DNA of 49,152 bases from Lachnospiraceae bacterium UBA935 (GTDB lineage: Bacteria; Bacillota; Clostridia; Lachnospirales; Lachnospiraceae): assembly GCA_002293525.1 (NCBI GenBank), contig DBDJ01000005.1, positions 1 through 49,152 on the forward strand. Reading direction: 5' to 3'. The translations under genes and the position numbers were made by a program. Positions within the stretch are counted from its first letter, which is position 1, and each line of letters opens with the position of its first letter. Shown piece after piece: positions 16,363 through 25,809 of this stretch. Under the pieces are notes generated by a model that was not told where the DNA came from, did not search any database, and saw only the letters and a program-made list of their open reading frames with translations.

Positions 16363-17313
16363 ATGGTCGGAAAAATAATCGGAACCGGTTCCTATATACC
16401 GGAAAAATATTTGGACAATAACGACTTGGCCCAAATAATTGAAACAAGCGACAAGTGGATCAGGGAAAGAACCGGTATCATCAGGCGCCATGTGGTGGAA
16501 ACGGAAACGACCGTATCCATGGCGGCTGCGGCAGCCGACAATGCCCTCCAAAACAGCGGTATCCATGCTGACGAAGTCGAACTGATCCTGTTATGCACGG
16601 TTTCTTCCGACGTGATCCTGCCGTCGGCGGCCTGTGAAGTCCAGCAGCGGATCGGGGCTGTGAATGCCACGGCATTTGACCTGAATGCTGCCTGTGCCGG
16701 CTTTGTTTTTGCTTATGTCATGGCGCAGGGATATATAGCCGCCAAGATTTACAGAACCATCCTGATCATCGGCAGCGAGTCTTTATCCAAACTGGTGGAC
16801 TGGAAGGACCGCGGTACCTGTATCCTGTTCGGGGACGGTGCCGGAGCGGCGGTAATCCGTGCCGCTGCCGGTCAGCGTTACCTGCCGGTCACCGGCTCAG
16901 ACGGCGAGAGCGGTCTGTCATTGACGCTTAAGAGCCGGTTTTGGCAAGAAGATGCAGCAGCCCGCAGCTATATCGGCATGGACGGCCAGGCTATCTTTAA
17001 GTTTGCCGTCAAAAAGGTTCCCCAAGCAATCAGGGGAGTGCTGAAAAAAAACCGGATTAACCCGCGGACGATCGACTGGTTTATCCTGCATCAGGCTAAT
17101 CAGCGGATCATCGATGCCGTCATCAAGCGTCTCGGCATCAGTGAGGACAAATTTCCGTCCAATGTAGCGGAATACGGTAACACTTCCTCGGCAAGCATCC
17201 CCATTTTACTGGATGAAATGGTACAGAAAGGATTGCTGGAAAAAGGACAGAAAATTGTACTGGCCGGTTTTGGGGCCGGCTTGTCATGGGGGGCTGTGGT
17301 CTTGAAGTGGTGA
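16363..17313 (+). CDS. fabH: 3-oxoacyl-ACP synthase III
   Basis: This 316-residue KASIII starts fatty-acid synthesis by condensing acetyl-CoA (or branched acyl-CoA) with malonyl-ACP. The catalytic triad is visible: Cys in DLNAACAGFVFA (about residue 113), His in FILHQANQRI and Asn in YGNTSSASIP. It is full length and starts after AGGAGG. First gene of the operon, directly behind the FabT-type promoter. Confidence 0.96.
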   Translation: MVGKIIGTGSYIPEKYLDNNDLAQIIETSDKWIRERTGIIRRHVVETETTVSMAAAAADNALQNSGIHADEVELILLCTVSSDVILPSAACEVQQRIGAVNATAFDLNAACAGFVFAYVMAQGYIAAKIYRTILIIGSESLSKLVDWKDRGTCILFGDGAGAAVIRAAAGQRYLPVTGSDGESGLSLTLKSRFWQEDAAARSYIGMDGQAIFKFAVKKVPQAIRGVLKKNRINPRTIDWFILHQANQRIIDAVIKRLGISEDKFPSNVAEYGNTSSASIPILLDEMVQKGLLEKGQKIVLAGFGAGLSWGAVVLKW

Positions 17314-17341
17314 GACCCGTAAGGTATTATCTTAGGAACAA

Positions 17342-17367
17342 GGAAACACTGATGCATCAGTATTTCC
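17342..17367. repeat. Palindromic repeat, 26 bp
   Basis: GGAAACACTGATG followed by CATCAGTATTTCC: self-complementary over 13 bp with one mismatch. It lies in the 183-bp gap between fabH and fabK and shares GAAACACTGATGC with a copy at 46363-46389. Confidence 0.85.
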
Positions 17368-17434
17368 TTATTGCTCCGCAGGATGTGCACGGATTTACAG
17401 CGGAAACTGGCACTTCGTACCGCAAATCCGGTGC

Positions 17435-17459
17435 GGGAAACGCTGCATCAGCGTTTCCC
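17435..17459. repeat. Perfect 11-bp hairpin
   Basis: GGGAAACGCTG, loop CAT, CAGCGTTTCCC. It shows the same GGAAAC...GTTTCC plan as the palindrome 90 bp upstream. A third partial pairing (GCACGGATTT near 17387 with AAATCCGGTGC near 17424) lies between them, so the fabH-fabK spacer should fold into a compact multi-stem RNA. Confidence 0.85.
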
Positions 17460-17496
17460 TAATATAGATATTCTGATTTGTAGGAGGAGAGTGACA

Positions 17497-18444
17497 ATGA
17501 AAACAAGAGTAACCCAGTTGCTGGGCACGGAGTATCCGATTATTCAGGGAGGAATGGCCTGGGTAGCAGAAGCAGGCCTGGCAGCGGCAGTATCGGCAGC
17601 GGGCGGCCTTGGCATGATCGGGGCAGCCAATGCACCGGGAGAATGGGTCAGAGAACAGATCCGGGAAGTCCGGAGCCGTACCAGTCAGCCTTTCGGTGTC
17701 AATATTATGCTAATGAGCCCTTATGCTGACGAAGTGGCGCAGATTGTCACTGCTGAAAAAGTACCGGTGATTACCACCGGTGCCGGGAATCCGGAAAAAT
17801 ATATCACCATGTGGAAGGATGCCGGCTGTAAAGTGATCCCGGTGGTTGCGTCGGTAGCACTGGCAAAACGGATGGAGCGGAGCGGTGCCGATGCGGTCGT
17901 AGCAGAGGGCTGTGAAGCCGGCGGCCATATCGGAGAGCTGACGACGATGGTGCTGATCCCGCAGATTGCGGACGCGGTCACGATTCCGGTCATCGCCGCC
18001 GGCGGCATTGCCGACGGGCGCGGGATGGCGGCAGCATTTATGCTGGGTGCCGAAGGCATGCAGCTGGGTACGCTCTTTGTCGTCACTAAGGAGTCCCGGG
18101 TGCATGATCAATACAAGCAGGCCATCATCAAAGCAAAAGATATTGATACCCGGGTGACTGGCCGTTCTACCGGGCATCCGGTCCGTGCCCTGCGCAATCA
18201 GATGACCAAACAGTATCTGGCCATGGAAGCCGCCGGCGCCGGCTTAGAGGAACTGGAATACCTGACACTGGGCAGCTTACGCAAAGCCGTAGTCGAAGGC
18301 GACGTCGTAAACGGCACTGTTATGGCCGGACAGAGCGCCGGCCTGGTCAAAGCAGAACTGAGCTGCCGTGAACTGATCGAAAAGCTGACCGCGGAAACGG
18401 ATCAGTTGATGAAAGGGGCTGGCATCTATGAACAAGACAGGTAA
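17497..18444 (+). CDS. fabK: Enoyl-ACP reductase II (FMN-dependent)
   Basis: The chosen start, ATG 17497, follows TAGGAGGAGAG; an upstream in-frame ATG at 17371 lies in the structured spacer and has no ribosome binding site. The 315-residue product is a 2-nitropropane-dioxygenase-fold flavoprotein. It shows IIQGGMAWVAEAGLAAAVS at the N-terminus, EAGGHIGEL (the FabK active-site region) and the FMN phosphate site GGIADGRGMAAAFMLGAEG. It does the last reduction of each elongation cycle using NAD(P)H, replacing FabI. The gene overlaps fabD by 17 bp. Confidence 0.94.
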   Translation: MKTRVTQLLGTEYPIIQGGMAWVAEAGLAAAVSAAGGLGMIGAANAPGEWVREQIREVRSRTSQPFGVNIMLMSPYADEVAQIVTAEKVPVITTGAGNPEKYITMWKDAGCKVIPVVASVALAKRMERSGADAVVAEGCEAGGHIGELTTMVLIPQIADAVTIPVIAAGGIADGRGMAAAFMLGAEGMQLGTLFVVTKESRVHDQYKQAIIKAKDIDTRVTGRSTGHPVRALRNQMTKQYLAMEAAGAGLEELEYLTLGSLRKAVVEGDVVNGTVMAGQSAGLVKAELSCRELIEKLTAETDQLMKGAGIYEQDR

Positions 18445-19375
18445 AATAGCTTTTCTTTATCCCGGCCAGGGAGCACAGAAAGCCGGCATGGGAAAAGACT
18501 TTTATGAGCGGGATGAAGATGCCCGAAGGCTTTATGACAGCGCCTCGGAACTGCTTAATCTGGACATGGCGGAACTGTGCTTTACGGAGAACAGCCGTCT
18601 CGACCTCACGGAATATACCCAGGCCGCGCTGGTGACGACGTCGCTTGCCATGACGGCGGCGGTTGTCAAGCGAGGGCTGAAAGCGGATGTGGCCGCAGGC
18701 TTAAGCCTGGGTGAGTATAGTGCGGTTGCGGCTGCCGGAGGGCTGAGCGCCATTCAGGCCATCGGCACCGTGAGAAAACGGGGCATCCTCATGCAGGAAG
18801 CGGTTCCGCCCGAAATAGGCACCATGGCAGCAATAACCGGCCTGGATGCCGAAACCGTCACGGCGGTGACAGACCAGATGGAAGCTGTCTCGATAGCCAA
18901 CTATAACTGTCCCGGCCAAGTGGTTATTACCGGACTAAAGGAAGCTGTGGCGGAAGCCGGCCGCCGTCTGTCGCAGGCGGGTGCCCGGCGGGTGGTGATG
19001 CTGAATGTCAGCGGGCCGTTTCATTCACCGTTTTTGGCCGAGGCCGGAACCCGGCTGGAGGACGTTCTTGCTTCCGTAGCGGTAGCCCCCTTGCACATTC
19101 CCTATGTCAGCAATGTGACCGGAGCCTATGTAACCGACAGCAGCCTGACGAAAGCATTGCTGGCAGCCCAGGTGTCGGCGCCGGTGCGGTGGCAGCAGGG
19201 CGTGGAGGCGATGATCCGGAACGGAGTGGATACTATGGTGGAAATCGGGCCCGGAAAAACCCTGACCGGATTCCTGAAGAGAATCGATAAAGCTGTGACG
19301 GCTTACAATATCGCAACCTGGGAAGACATGGAGCGGGTGGTACAGGAACTGGAAGCAAAAGGACTGGAAGCATAG
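18428..19375 (+). CDS. fabD: Malonyl-CoA:ACP transacylase
   Basis: This 315-residue transacylase moves malonyl from CoA to ACP. It shows FLYPGQGAQKAGMG at the start, the nucleophilic Ser in GLSLGEYSA (about residue 92), the His in GPFHSPFL and GPGKTLTGF near the C-terminus. The start lies inside the end of fabK with AAAGGGG upstream. The 3' end shows a short tandem duplication (ACTGGAAGCATAG twice, through the stop codon and just past it). Confidence 0.95.
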   Translation: MNKTGKIAFLYPGQGAQKAGMGKDFYERDEDARRLYDSASELLNLDMAELCFTENSRLDLTEYTQAALVTTSLAMTAAVVKRGLKADVAAGLSLGEYSAVAAAGGLSAIQAIGTVRKRGILMQEAVPPEIGTMAAITGLDAETVTAVTDQMEAVSIANYNCPGQVVITGLKEAVAEAGRRLSQAGARRVVMLNVSGPFHSPFLAEAGTRLEDVLASVAVAPLHIPYVSNVTGAYVTDSSLTKALLAAQVSAPVRWQQGVEAMIRNGVDTMVEIGPGKTLTGFLKRIDKAVTAYNIATWEDMERVVQELEAKGLEA

Positions 19376-19475
19376 GGAACTGGAAGCATAGAACCGGCTT
19401 TCCATTAATTGATTATGAGTCCGCAAAAGATTACGGTCTGAACAGGAACCGCAAAGCGGACATGAGGTTTAGGAG

Positions 19476-20219
19476 ATGAAATTACAAGGGAAAGTAGCAT
19501 TGATAACCGGTGCCTCGCGGGGCATCGGCCGGGCTGTGGCCCTGGAACTGGCAGCACAGGGAGCTATTGTAGCAGTTAATTACCACGGTTCCGAAGAAAA
19601 GGCTCTGGCAGTCCGGGATACCATCCTGGCCGGCGGCGGGCAGGCGGATGTTTTTCGGTGTGACATCGCAGACTTCCGGGCTTGTGAAGAAATGGTGGCG
19701 GCAGTCATCAGGCAGTATGGCCGGATTGATATCTTAGTCAATAATGCCGGCATTACCAAAGACGGCTTACTGATGAAAATGTCGGAGGCGGATTTTGACG
19801 CAGTCATCAACACCAATTTAAAGGGAGCGTTTCATTGTCTGCGCTTTGTTTCCCGCCAGATGTTAAAACAGCGCGGCGGAAGGATCATTAATATCGCCTC
19901 GGTAGTCGGTCTGCGGGGCAATGCCGGCCAGGCCAATTACGCTGCTTCCAAAGCCGGCATCATCGGCCTGACGAAGTCGGCAGCAAGAGAGCTGGGTTCC
20001 CGGGGCATTACGGTCAATGCGGTGGCACCGGGATATATTGAGTCAGATATGACCGCCGGCCTTGCAGATGCCGTTAACGAAGCGGCAATCGGGCAGATTC
20101 CGCTGGGACGCTTCGGACGTCCGGAAGAGGTTGCCGTAACAGCAGCTTTTTTGTCCTCGGACGATGCGGCCTATATTACCGGTCAAGTTATCTGCGTTGA
20201 CGGCGGTATGGCAATGTAG
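19476..20219 (+). CDS. fabG: 3-oxoacyl-ACP reductase
   Basis: This 247-residue SDR reduces beta-ketoacyl-ACP with NADPH. It has TGASRGIGRAVA (cofactor loop), NNAGITKDGL, the catalytic Ser in INIASVVG and Tyr/Lys in YAASKAG, and the C-terminal YITGQVICVDGGMAM typical of FabG. The start follows TTTAGGAG. A 100-bp gap separates it from fabD. Confidence 0.96.
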   Translation: MKLQGKVALITGASRGIGRAVALELAAQGAIVAVNYHGSEEKALAVRDTILAGGGQADVFRCDIADFRACEEMVAAVIRQYGRIDILVNNAGITKDGLLMKMSEADFDAVINTNLKGAFHCLRFVSRQMLKQRGGRIINIASVVGLRGNAGQANYAASKAGIIGLTKSAARELGSRGITVNAVAPGYIESDMTAGLADAVNEAAIGQIPLGRFGRPEEVAVTAAFLSSDDAAYITGQVICVDGGMAM

Positions 20220-20372
20220 CAATCGCTATTATCGATTATCGTGCAACCTATGGAGCAGCAGGATTAACTGTATCTTATGGTTCTCTGAAACGGAAATGGG
20301 GCATAAGGTTGGAAGAAAAGCATTATCAACTATTGATTTTGAATGCGGCAGAGCCGCAGATGGGGTATAAAT

Positions 20373-21611
20373 ATGAAAAGAAGAGTAGTGATAACCGGTC
20401 TGGGAGCAGTCACGCCGATCGGCAATGATGTGGACAGCTTTTGGGCAGGCGTAAAGGATGGTCGGGTGGGGATCGGCCCCATTACCCAGTTTGACACTTC
20501 GTCCTTTAAGGTAAAACTGGCGGCAGAAGTAGTAGGTTTTGACGGAAAAGACAGACTGGATCCCAAAGCCGCAAAAAGGATGGAGCTGTTCTCTCAATAT
20601 GCGGTAGCTGCAGCAAAGGAAGCCTATGACGATGCCGGGCTTACTATGGACCAGGAAGATCCCTACCGGATCGGTGTAATTGTCGGCAGCGGAATCGGCA
20701 GTTTACAGACAGTGGAGAAAGAATATACCACGATCGTGACCAAGGGTTCTTCCCGGGTAAATCCCCTGATGGTGCCCCGGATGATTACCAACATGGCGGC
20801 CGGCAATATCTCCATTCAGCTGGGCTGTAAGGGAAAATGTACCAACGTGGTAACGGCCTGTGCGACCGGTACCCACTGTATCGGGGACGGGTTGCGGGCG
20901 ATCCAGTATGGCGATGCCGATATCATCCTTGCCGGCGGCGCGGAAAGCTGTATCTGTCCCACCGGGCTGGCCGGGTTTACGGCCCTGACAGCCTTAAGCG
21001 ATGCCACAGACCCGTACCGGGCCTCGATTCCTTTTGACAAAGACCGAAAAGGCTTTGTCATGGGTGAGGGAGCCGGTGTGGTCGTCTTGGAAGAACTTGA
21101 GCATGCCAGACAGCGCGGCGCCCGTATTTATGCGGAATTGGTCGGATACGGCGCGACTGCGGACGCCTATCACATCACTTCGCCGTCGGAAGACGGCGCC
21201 GGTGCCGCCAAAGCGATGACATTGGCGATGGACGAAGCCGGCATCCTGCCGGAGCAGGTGGAATATATCAATGCCCACGGCACCGGCACCCCGTACAATG
21301 ATCTTTTTGAAACCAGAGCTGTCAAAGCCGCCTTCGGCGAAGCGGCATATAATGTCGTGATGAATTCCACCAAGTCGATGATCGGCCATCTGCTCGGCGC
21401 TGCCGGGGGAGTGGAGTTTATCGTTGCCGTCAAGGCCATGGAAGAAGGATTTATCCATCAGACCATGGGCAGCCGCGAGACCGGACCGGAATGTGACCTT
21501 CATTATGCGATCAAGGCACCGGTCATTAAGAAAGTTAATTACGCAATGAGCAATTCTTTAGGTTTTGGCGGCCATAATGCCACGCTTTTGATCAAAAAAT
21601 ATGAAGGGTAG
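20373..21611 (+). CDS. fabF: 3-oxoacyl-ACP synthase II
   Basis: The start is ATG 20373 (MKRRVVITGLGAVTPIG, the normal FabF N-terminus, after GATGGGG); a further in-frame ATG 30 bp upstream is unlikely. The 412-residue KASII elongates acyl-ACP with malonyl-ACP. Catalytic Cys in VVTACATGTHCIGDG, His in NAHGTGTPYND and His in KSMIGHLLGAAGG are all present. No acpP gene lies between fabG and fabF, where many Bacillota carry it. Confidence 0.96.
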   Translation: MKRRVVITGLGAVTPIGNDVDSFWAGVKDGRVGIGPITQFDTSSFKVKLAAEVVGFDGKDRLDPKAAKRMELFSQYAVAAAKEAYDDAGLTMDQEDPYRIGVIVGSGIGSLQTVEKEYTTIVTKGSSRVNPLMVPRMITNMAAGNISIQLGCKGKCTNVVTACATGTHCIGDGLRAIQYGDADIILAGGAESCICPTGLAGFTALTALSDATDPYRASIPFDKDRKGFVMGEGAGVVVLEELEHARQRGARIYAELVGYGATADAYHITSPSEDGAGAAKAMTLAMDEAGILPEQVEYINAHGTGTPYNDLFETRAVKAAFGEAAYNVVMNSTKSMIGHLLGAAGGVEFIVAVKAMEEGFIHQTMGSRETGPECDLHYAIKAPVIKKVNYAMSNSLGFGGHNATLLIKKYEG

Positions 21612-21620
21612 GATAGCAAA

Positions 21621-22055
21621 TTGGAATTTGAGAATTTATTAAAACTCATCCGGACTGTTTCCGGATCTTCCCTGACCGAACTCAAATACGAAGGAGACGG
21701 CGTGAAACTGACCCTTCGGGCAGACCGGAGCGAAGGCGCTGTAGTCATGAATCCTGCCGTTATCCAGCCGGCCGCTGCCGAGCTGCCGGAAACGGATGCT
21801 GCCGCTGCCGCGGAAACTGGCCAAGGTTTAGTCACCTCGCCGCTGGTCGGGATCTTTTATACAGCACCGTCAGAAGATGCGGCGGATTTCGTTAAGATCG
21901 GCGATACTGTCCAGAAAGGGCAGATCCTGGCCATTATTGAGGCGATGAAACTGATGAATGAGATTGAAAGCGAGACCGACGGGACAGTAACCGCCATCCT
22001 GGCGGCAAACGGCGAGGCGGTGGAATATGGCCAGCCCTTGTTCCGGATTGAGTAA
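21621..22055 (+). CDS. accB: Biotin carboxyl carrier protein of acetyl-CoA carboxylase
   Basis: The 144-residue product starts at TTG 21621 with AAGGGTAGGA upstream. Its C-terminal biotinyl domain carries AIIEAMKLMNEIE, where Lys of EAMKLM is biotinylated. The middle is an Ala/Pro/Glu linker and the N-terminal 30 residues are the usual AccB helix region. It passes carboxylated biotin from AccC to AccDA. Confidence 0.95.
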   Translation: MEFENLLKLIRTVSGSSLTELKYEGDGVKLTLRADRSEGAVVMNPAVIQPAAAELPETDAAAAAETGQGLVTSPLVGIFYTAPSEDAADFVKIGDTVQKGQILAIIEAMKLMNEIESETDGTVTAILAANGEAVEYGQPLFRIE

Positions 22056-22067
22056 AGTAAGGGGTTT

Positions 22068-23432
22068 ATGGTGAATAATGACATTATGATCAAAAAGGTA
22101 TTGATTGCCAACCGTGGGGAGATTGCCGTGCGGATCATCAGAGCCTGCCGGGAGATGGGCATCGAAACTGTGGCTGTTTATTCCCAGGCAGATGCCGAAG
22201 CGCTTCATACCCAGCTGGCGGATGAAGCCATCTGTATCGGGCCGGCGGCAGCTTCCGAAAGCTATCTGAAGATGGATGCCATCATCAGTGCCACGATCGT
22301 GTCCGGAGCCGATGCAATCCATCCGGGTTTCGGATTTTTGGCAGAGAACAGCAAATTCGCCAGCTTATGTGAGCAGTGCCGGATCACGTTTATCGGCCCC
22401 CCCGCTTCCGTCATGGCCGCCATGGGTAATAAGACCCAGGCCCGCAAGACCATGGCCGCTGCCGGGATACCGGTGATACCCGGCAGTGACGACGCGGTAT
22501 TCGACGTGTCGCAAGGGCAGGAGATCGCTGCCGGAATCGGCTATCCGGTCATCATCAAAGCGGCACTCGGCGGCGGCGGGAAAGGGATGCGGGTGGCCGT
22601 GACGGCGGCGGAATTTGCCTCGGCATTTCTTACCGCGCAGAAAGAAGCCCAGCAGGCATTTGGCGACAATGCCATGTATATCGAGCACTTCATCGAACAT
22701 CCCCGTCATATTGAGTTCCAGATCCTGGCCGATCAGGAGGGCCAGGTCATCCATCTGGGCGAGCGGGACTGTTCGGTGCAGCGGAATCATCAGAAACTGC
22801 TTGAGGAGTCGCCGTCACCGGCCCTTTCTGACGAACTGCGCCGGCAGATGGGAGAAGCCGCCATTCAGGCGGCCAGAGCCGCCGGCTACGTGAATGCCGG
22901 CACCATCGAATATCTGCTGGAACCGGGCGGGCGCTTTTATTTCATGGAAATGAACACCCGGATCCAGGTAGAACATCCGGTCACAGAATGGATAACCGGC
23001 ATTGACCTGATCAAGGAACAGATCCGTATCGCCAGCGGAGGGAGGCTCCAGCTGACCCAGGACCAGGTTACCTTCCAGGGTCATGCGATTGAATGCCGCA
23101 TCAATGCGGAAGACCCCGAACACCGTTTCCTCCCGTCTTGCGGCCTGATCCAGGATCTCTATCTGCCTGGCGGCAAGGGCGTGCGGGTCGATACGGCGGT
23201 TTACAGCGGCTATGTGATCCCCCCCTATTATGACTCGATGATTGCCAAACTGATCGTCCATGCCGAAAACCGTGACGAGGCCATTGCCAAGATGCGGGCG
23301 GCTTTAGGGGAAATCATTATCGGCGGGATCGTTACCAATGTGGATTATCAGTACGACATCTTAAGCCATCCGGACTACCGGTCCGGAGAATATGACATTG
23401 GCTTTATTGACAAATTGTCGGCCGCTAAATAA
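22068..23432 (+). CDS. accC: Biotin carboxylase of acetyl-CoA carboxylase
   Basis: This 454-residue ATP-grasp enzyme shows KVLIANRGEIAVRIIRACRE, HPGFGFLAEN, the Gly-rich loop KAALGGGGKGMRVA, RDCSVQRNHQKLLEESP and FYFMEMNTRIQVEHPVTE, so every catalytic block is present. The start at 22068 follows TAAGGGG; an ATG at 22086 is an alternative. Unlike the arrangement in many Clostridia, no fabZ lies between accB and accC: only 12 bp separate them. Confidence 0.96.
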   Translation: MVNNDIMIKKVLIANRGEIAVRIIRACREMGIETVAVYSQADAEALHTQLADEAICIGPAAASESYLKMDAIISATIVSGADAIHPGFGFLAENSKFASLCEQCRITFIGPPASVMAAMGNKTQARKTMAAAGIPVIPGSDDAVFDVSQGQEIAAGIGYPVIIKAALGGGGKGMRVAVTAAEFASAFLTAQKEAQQAFGDNAMYIEHFIEHPRHIEFQILADQEGQVIHLGERDCSVQRNHQKLLEESPSPALSDELRRQMGEAAIQAARAAGYVNAGTIEYLLEPGGRFYFMEMNTRIQVEHPVTEWITGIDLIKEQIRIASGGRLQLTQDQVTFQGHAIECRINAEDPEHRFLPSCGLIQDLYLPGGKGVRVDTAVYSGYVIPPYYDSMIAKLIVHAENRDEAIAKMRAALGEIIIGGIVTNVDYQYDILSHPDYRSGEYDIGFIDKLSAAK

Positions 23433-23454
23433 GGGGCCATGGAGGAAATGACTT

Positions 23455-25173
23455 TTGAAGCTCCAGAGCATGTTTAAGAAAACAAACTATATTGCCGTAT
23501 CCGAACCGCGTAAAGAAGAAAGCCCCGGGCCATACCGCCGCCCGGAAGTCCATCCCGAAGTGCCGGCCGGACTCTTAAAAAAATGCAATCACTGCAAAGC
23601 GGCTATCATAGCCGAAGAAGCCAGAGCGGCCTATTATGTCTGCCCGAAATGCCATGGGTATTTTCGGATGGAAGCCAGAATAAGGATTGAGATGATCGCT
23701 GACGCCGGTACCTTCACGGAATGGGACAGCGGCCTTTTGTCCCCCAATCCGTTAGGCTTCGGGGGCTATGAAGAGAAACTGAGACAGACAAGAGAAAAGA
23801 CCGGGCTGGAGGAAGCCATTATCACCGGCAAAGTCCGGATCGCCGGTTATGAAGCGGTGATCGGTGTCTGTGACGGACGCTTTCTGATGGCCAGCATGGG
23901 CCAGGCAGTGGGTGAAAAAATCGCCCGGGCGGTCGAACGGGCGACGGAGGATCATCTGCCGGTTATTTTGTTCACCTGTTCCGGCGGCGCCAGGATGCAG
24001 GAAGGCATCATTTCCCTGATGCAGATGGCCAAGACCGCTGCTGCCTTAAAGCGGCACAGCGATGCCGGCCAGCTGGCGGTCACAGTGCTGACCGATCCCA
24101 CTACCGGCGGGGTGACGGCCAGTTTTGCCATGCTAGGTGATGTTATTCTGGCCGAACCCAATGCCTTGATCGGGTTTGCCGGTCCACGGGTGATTGAACA
24201 GACGATCCGCCAGAAACTGCCGAAAGGGTTCCAGCGGGCCGAATTCTTACTGGAACACGGGTTTATCGACAAGATCATCACCCGCCAGGAAATGAAAACA
24301 ACGCTGGCCTGGATCCTGATGCTGCACACCCAGAAGCAGCTGCCGGTCACGGCCCAAGCAGCCGACCGGGAAGTAGCGGTTAAAAGCCCGTCCATCAGGC
24401 CCTGGGAGCGGGTCAGGCTGTCCCGGATGAACGACCGTCCTGTCGGGAGCGATTATATCTCGGCTCTGTTCGAGGACTTTATCGAGTTCCACGGTGACCG
24501 CTATTTTAAAGACGATCCGGCAGTGATCGGCGGGATCGCCTTGTTTGAAGGCTGCCCGGTAACCGTTATTGCGCAGGCTAAGGGTAAGGACACGAAAGAA
24601 AACATAAGCCGTAATTTTGCCATGCCGGCCCCGGAGGGTTATCGGAAAGCGTTGCGGCTGATGAAGCAGGCGGAGAAATTCGGCCGGCCGGTAATCTGCC
24701 TTGTGGATACGCCGGGGGCATTCTGCGGGATCGAGGCCGAAGAACGCGGCCAGGGCGAAGCGATTGCCCGCAACCTATTTGAGATGTCGGGCCTGCGGGT
24801 GCCGGTTCTGTCCATCGTGATCGGAGAAGGCGGCAGCGGCGGGGCCTTGGCGATGGCCGTGGCCGATGAAGTATGGATGCTGGAAAATTCCATCTATTCG
24901 GTTCTGTCGCCGGAAGGCTTTGCCTCGATTCTCTGGAAAGACAGCAGCAGGGCTGAGGAAGCCGCCGATATCATGAAATTAACAGCCCTTGATTTAAAAG
25001 AAATGGGAATCGTCGAAAAAATATTTGCCGAACCATCTCATTATACCGTACAAAATTATGTCGGCGTATGCCGCCGCCTGAGAGGGAGTATCCGGAACTT
25101 TCTGCACCGCTTCGGAGCTATGGACACCCAGGAACGGATTGAAAAACGGTATCAGCGGTTTAGGAATAGGTAA
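23455..25173 (+). CDS. accDA: Fused acetyl-CoA carboxylase carboxyltransferase (AccD-AccA)
   Basis: A 572-residue fusion of the beta and alpha subunits, usually two genes. Residues about 1-290 are AccD: a zinc finger (CNHC, then CPKC about 20 residues on) followed by FTCSGGARMQEG and TTGGVTASFAMLGD. Residues about 310-572 are AccA: FIEFHGDRYFKDDPA, VIAQAKGKDTKENI, PVICLVDTPGAFCG, IGEGGSGGALAMAVAD and YSVLSPEGFASILWKD. There is no frameshift at the junction. The TTG start at 23455 follows GGAGG. Fusion fixes 1:1 stoichiometry of the transferase half-reaction. Confidence 0.95.
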   Translation: MKLQSMFKKTNYIAVSEPRKEESPGPYRRPEVHPEVPAGLLKKCNHCKAAIIAEEARAAYYVCPKCHGYFRMEARIRIEMIADAGTFTEWDSGLLSPNPLGFGGYEEKLRQTREKTGLEEAIITGKVRIAGYEAVIGVCDGRFLMASMGQAVGEKIARAVERATEDHLPVILFTCSGGARMQEGIISLMQMAKTAAALKRHSDAGQLAVTVLTDPTTGGVTASFAMLGDVILAEPNALIGFAGPRVIEQTIRQKLPKGFQRAEFLLEHGFIDKIITRQEMKTTLAWILMLHTQKQLPVTAQAADREVAVKSPSIRPWERVRLSRMNDRPVGSDYISALFEDFIEFHGDRYFKDDPAVIGGIALFEGCPVTVIAQAKGKDTKENISRNFAMPAPEGYRKALRLMKQAEKFGRPVICLVDTPGAFCGIEAEERGQGEAIARNLFEMSGLRVPVLSIVIGEGGSGGALAMAVADEVWMLENSIYSVLSPEGFASILWKDSSRAEEAADIMKLTALDLKEMGIVEKIFAEPSHYTVQNYVGVCRRLRGSIRNFLHRFGAMDTQERIEKRYQRFRNR

Positions 25174-25205
25174 GCACATTCATCGGGTATTTAGGAGGAA
25201 GGTCT

Positions 25206-25655
25206 GTGAGTTCAGATAGGGAAATCAACGATATCTTGGTACATTTAATCAATGAAATCTGGAGGCTGGAGGAAAAAGCCGTCATTACGGGTGAGTTTAC
25301 GGACATCACCAATAACGACATGCACATCATTGAAGCCATCGGAACCGGAGCGGGCAATAACATGTCAGCGATTGCCAAAAAGCTTAAGATCACCGTCGGA
25401 TCGCTGACTACTTCGATGAGCAGCCTGGTCTTTAAGAAGTATGTCGTCAGGGAACGCAGCGAAAAAGACCGCCGGCTGGTCTGTATCCGCCTTACGGAAA
25501 AAGGCGAGAAAGCATATCTGTGGCACCAGTATTTTCACGAGCAGATGGTGACGGCGGCGCTTAAGGGGCTAAATGAACAGGAACAGGAAGTGCTGCGGCA
25601 GGTGCTGGAGCAGCTGGTTGTCTTTTTCAGGGGCTACCAGGGACCGATCTTATAG
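25206..25655 (+). CDS. fabT: FabT-like MarR-family repressor of fatty-acid synthesis
   Basis: The 149-residue winged-helix protein starts at GTG 25206 after TTAGGAGGAAGG. The HTH is seen in MSAIAKKLKITVGSLTTSMS and the wing in RERSEKDRRLVCIRLT. Last gene of the fab operon, 32 bp behind accDA. Its position and the palindromes at the operon promoter suggest it is FabT, which represses with long-chain acyl-ACP as co-repressor in streptococci. The ligand is an inference here. Confidence 0.8.
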   Translation: MSSDREINDILVHLINEIWRLEEKAVITGEFTDITNNDMHIIEAIGTGAGNNMSAIAKKLKITVGSLTTSMSSLVFKKYVVRERSEKDRRLVCIRLTEKGEKAYLWHQYFHEQMVTAALKGLNEQEQEVLRQVLEQLVVFFRGYQGPIL

Positions 25656-25809
25656 AATGTAAGGAAAGTATATTTTGAAGAGATATGTTTTGAAGAGATA
25701 ATGATAAGAAATAATAATGAAGCTATATCAAAATAAGTTAAAAAATAAAGTGGAAAAATAAAGTAAAAAAATGTATAATCAAAAAAAGAGTAAGCAAAGG
25801 TGAGTAAAT

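Noticed and set aside
17371..17496. N-terminal extension of FabK from an upstream ATG
   Set aside because: It would cover the structured palindromic spacer and has no ribosome binding site; the ATG at 17497 follows TAGGAGGAG and matches the family N-terminus.
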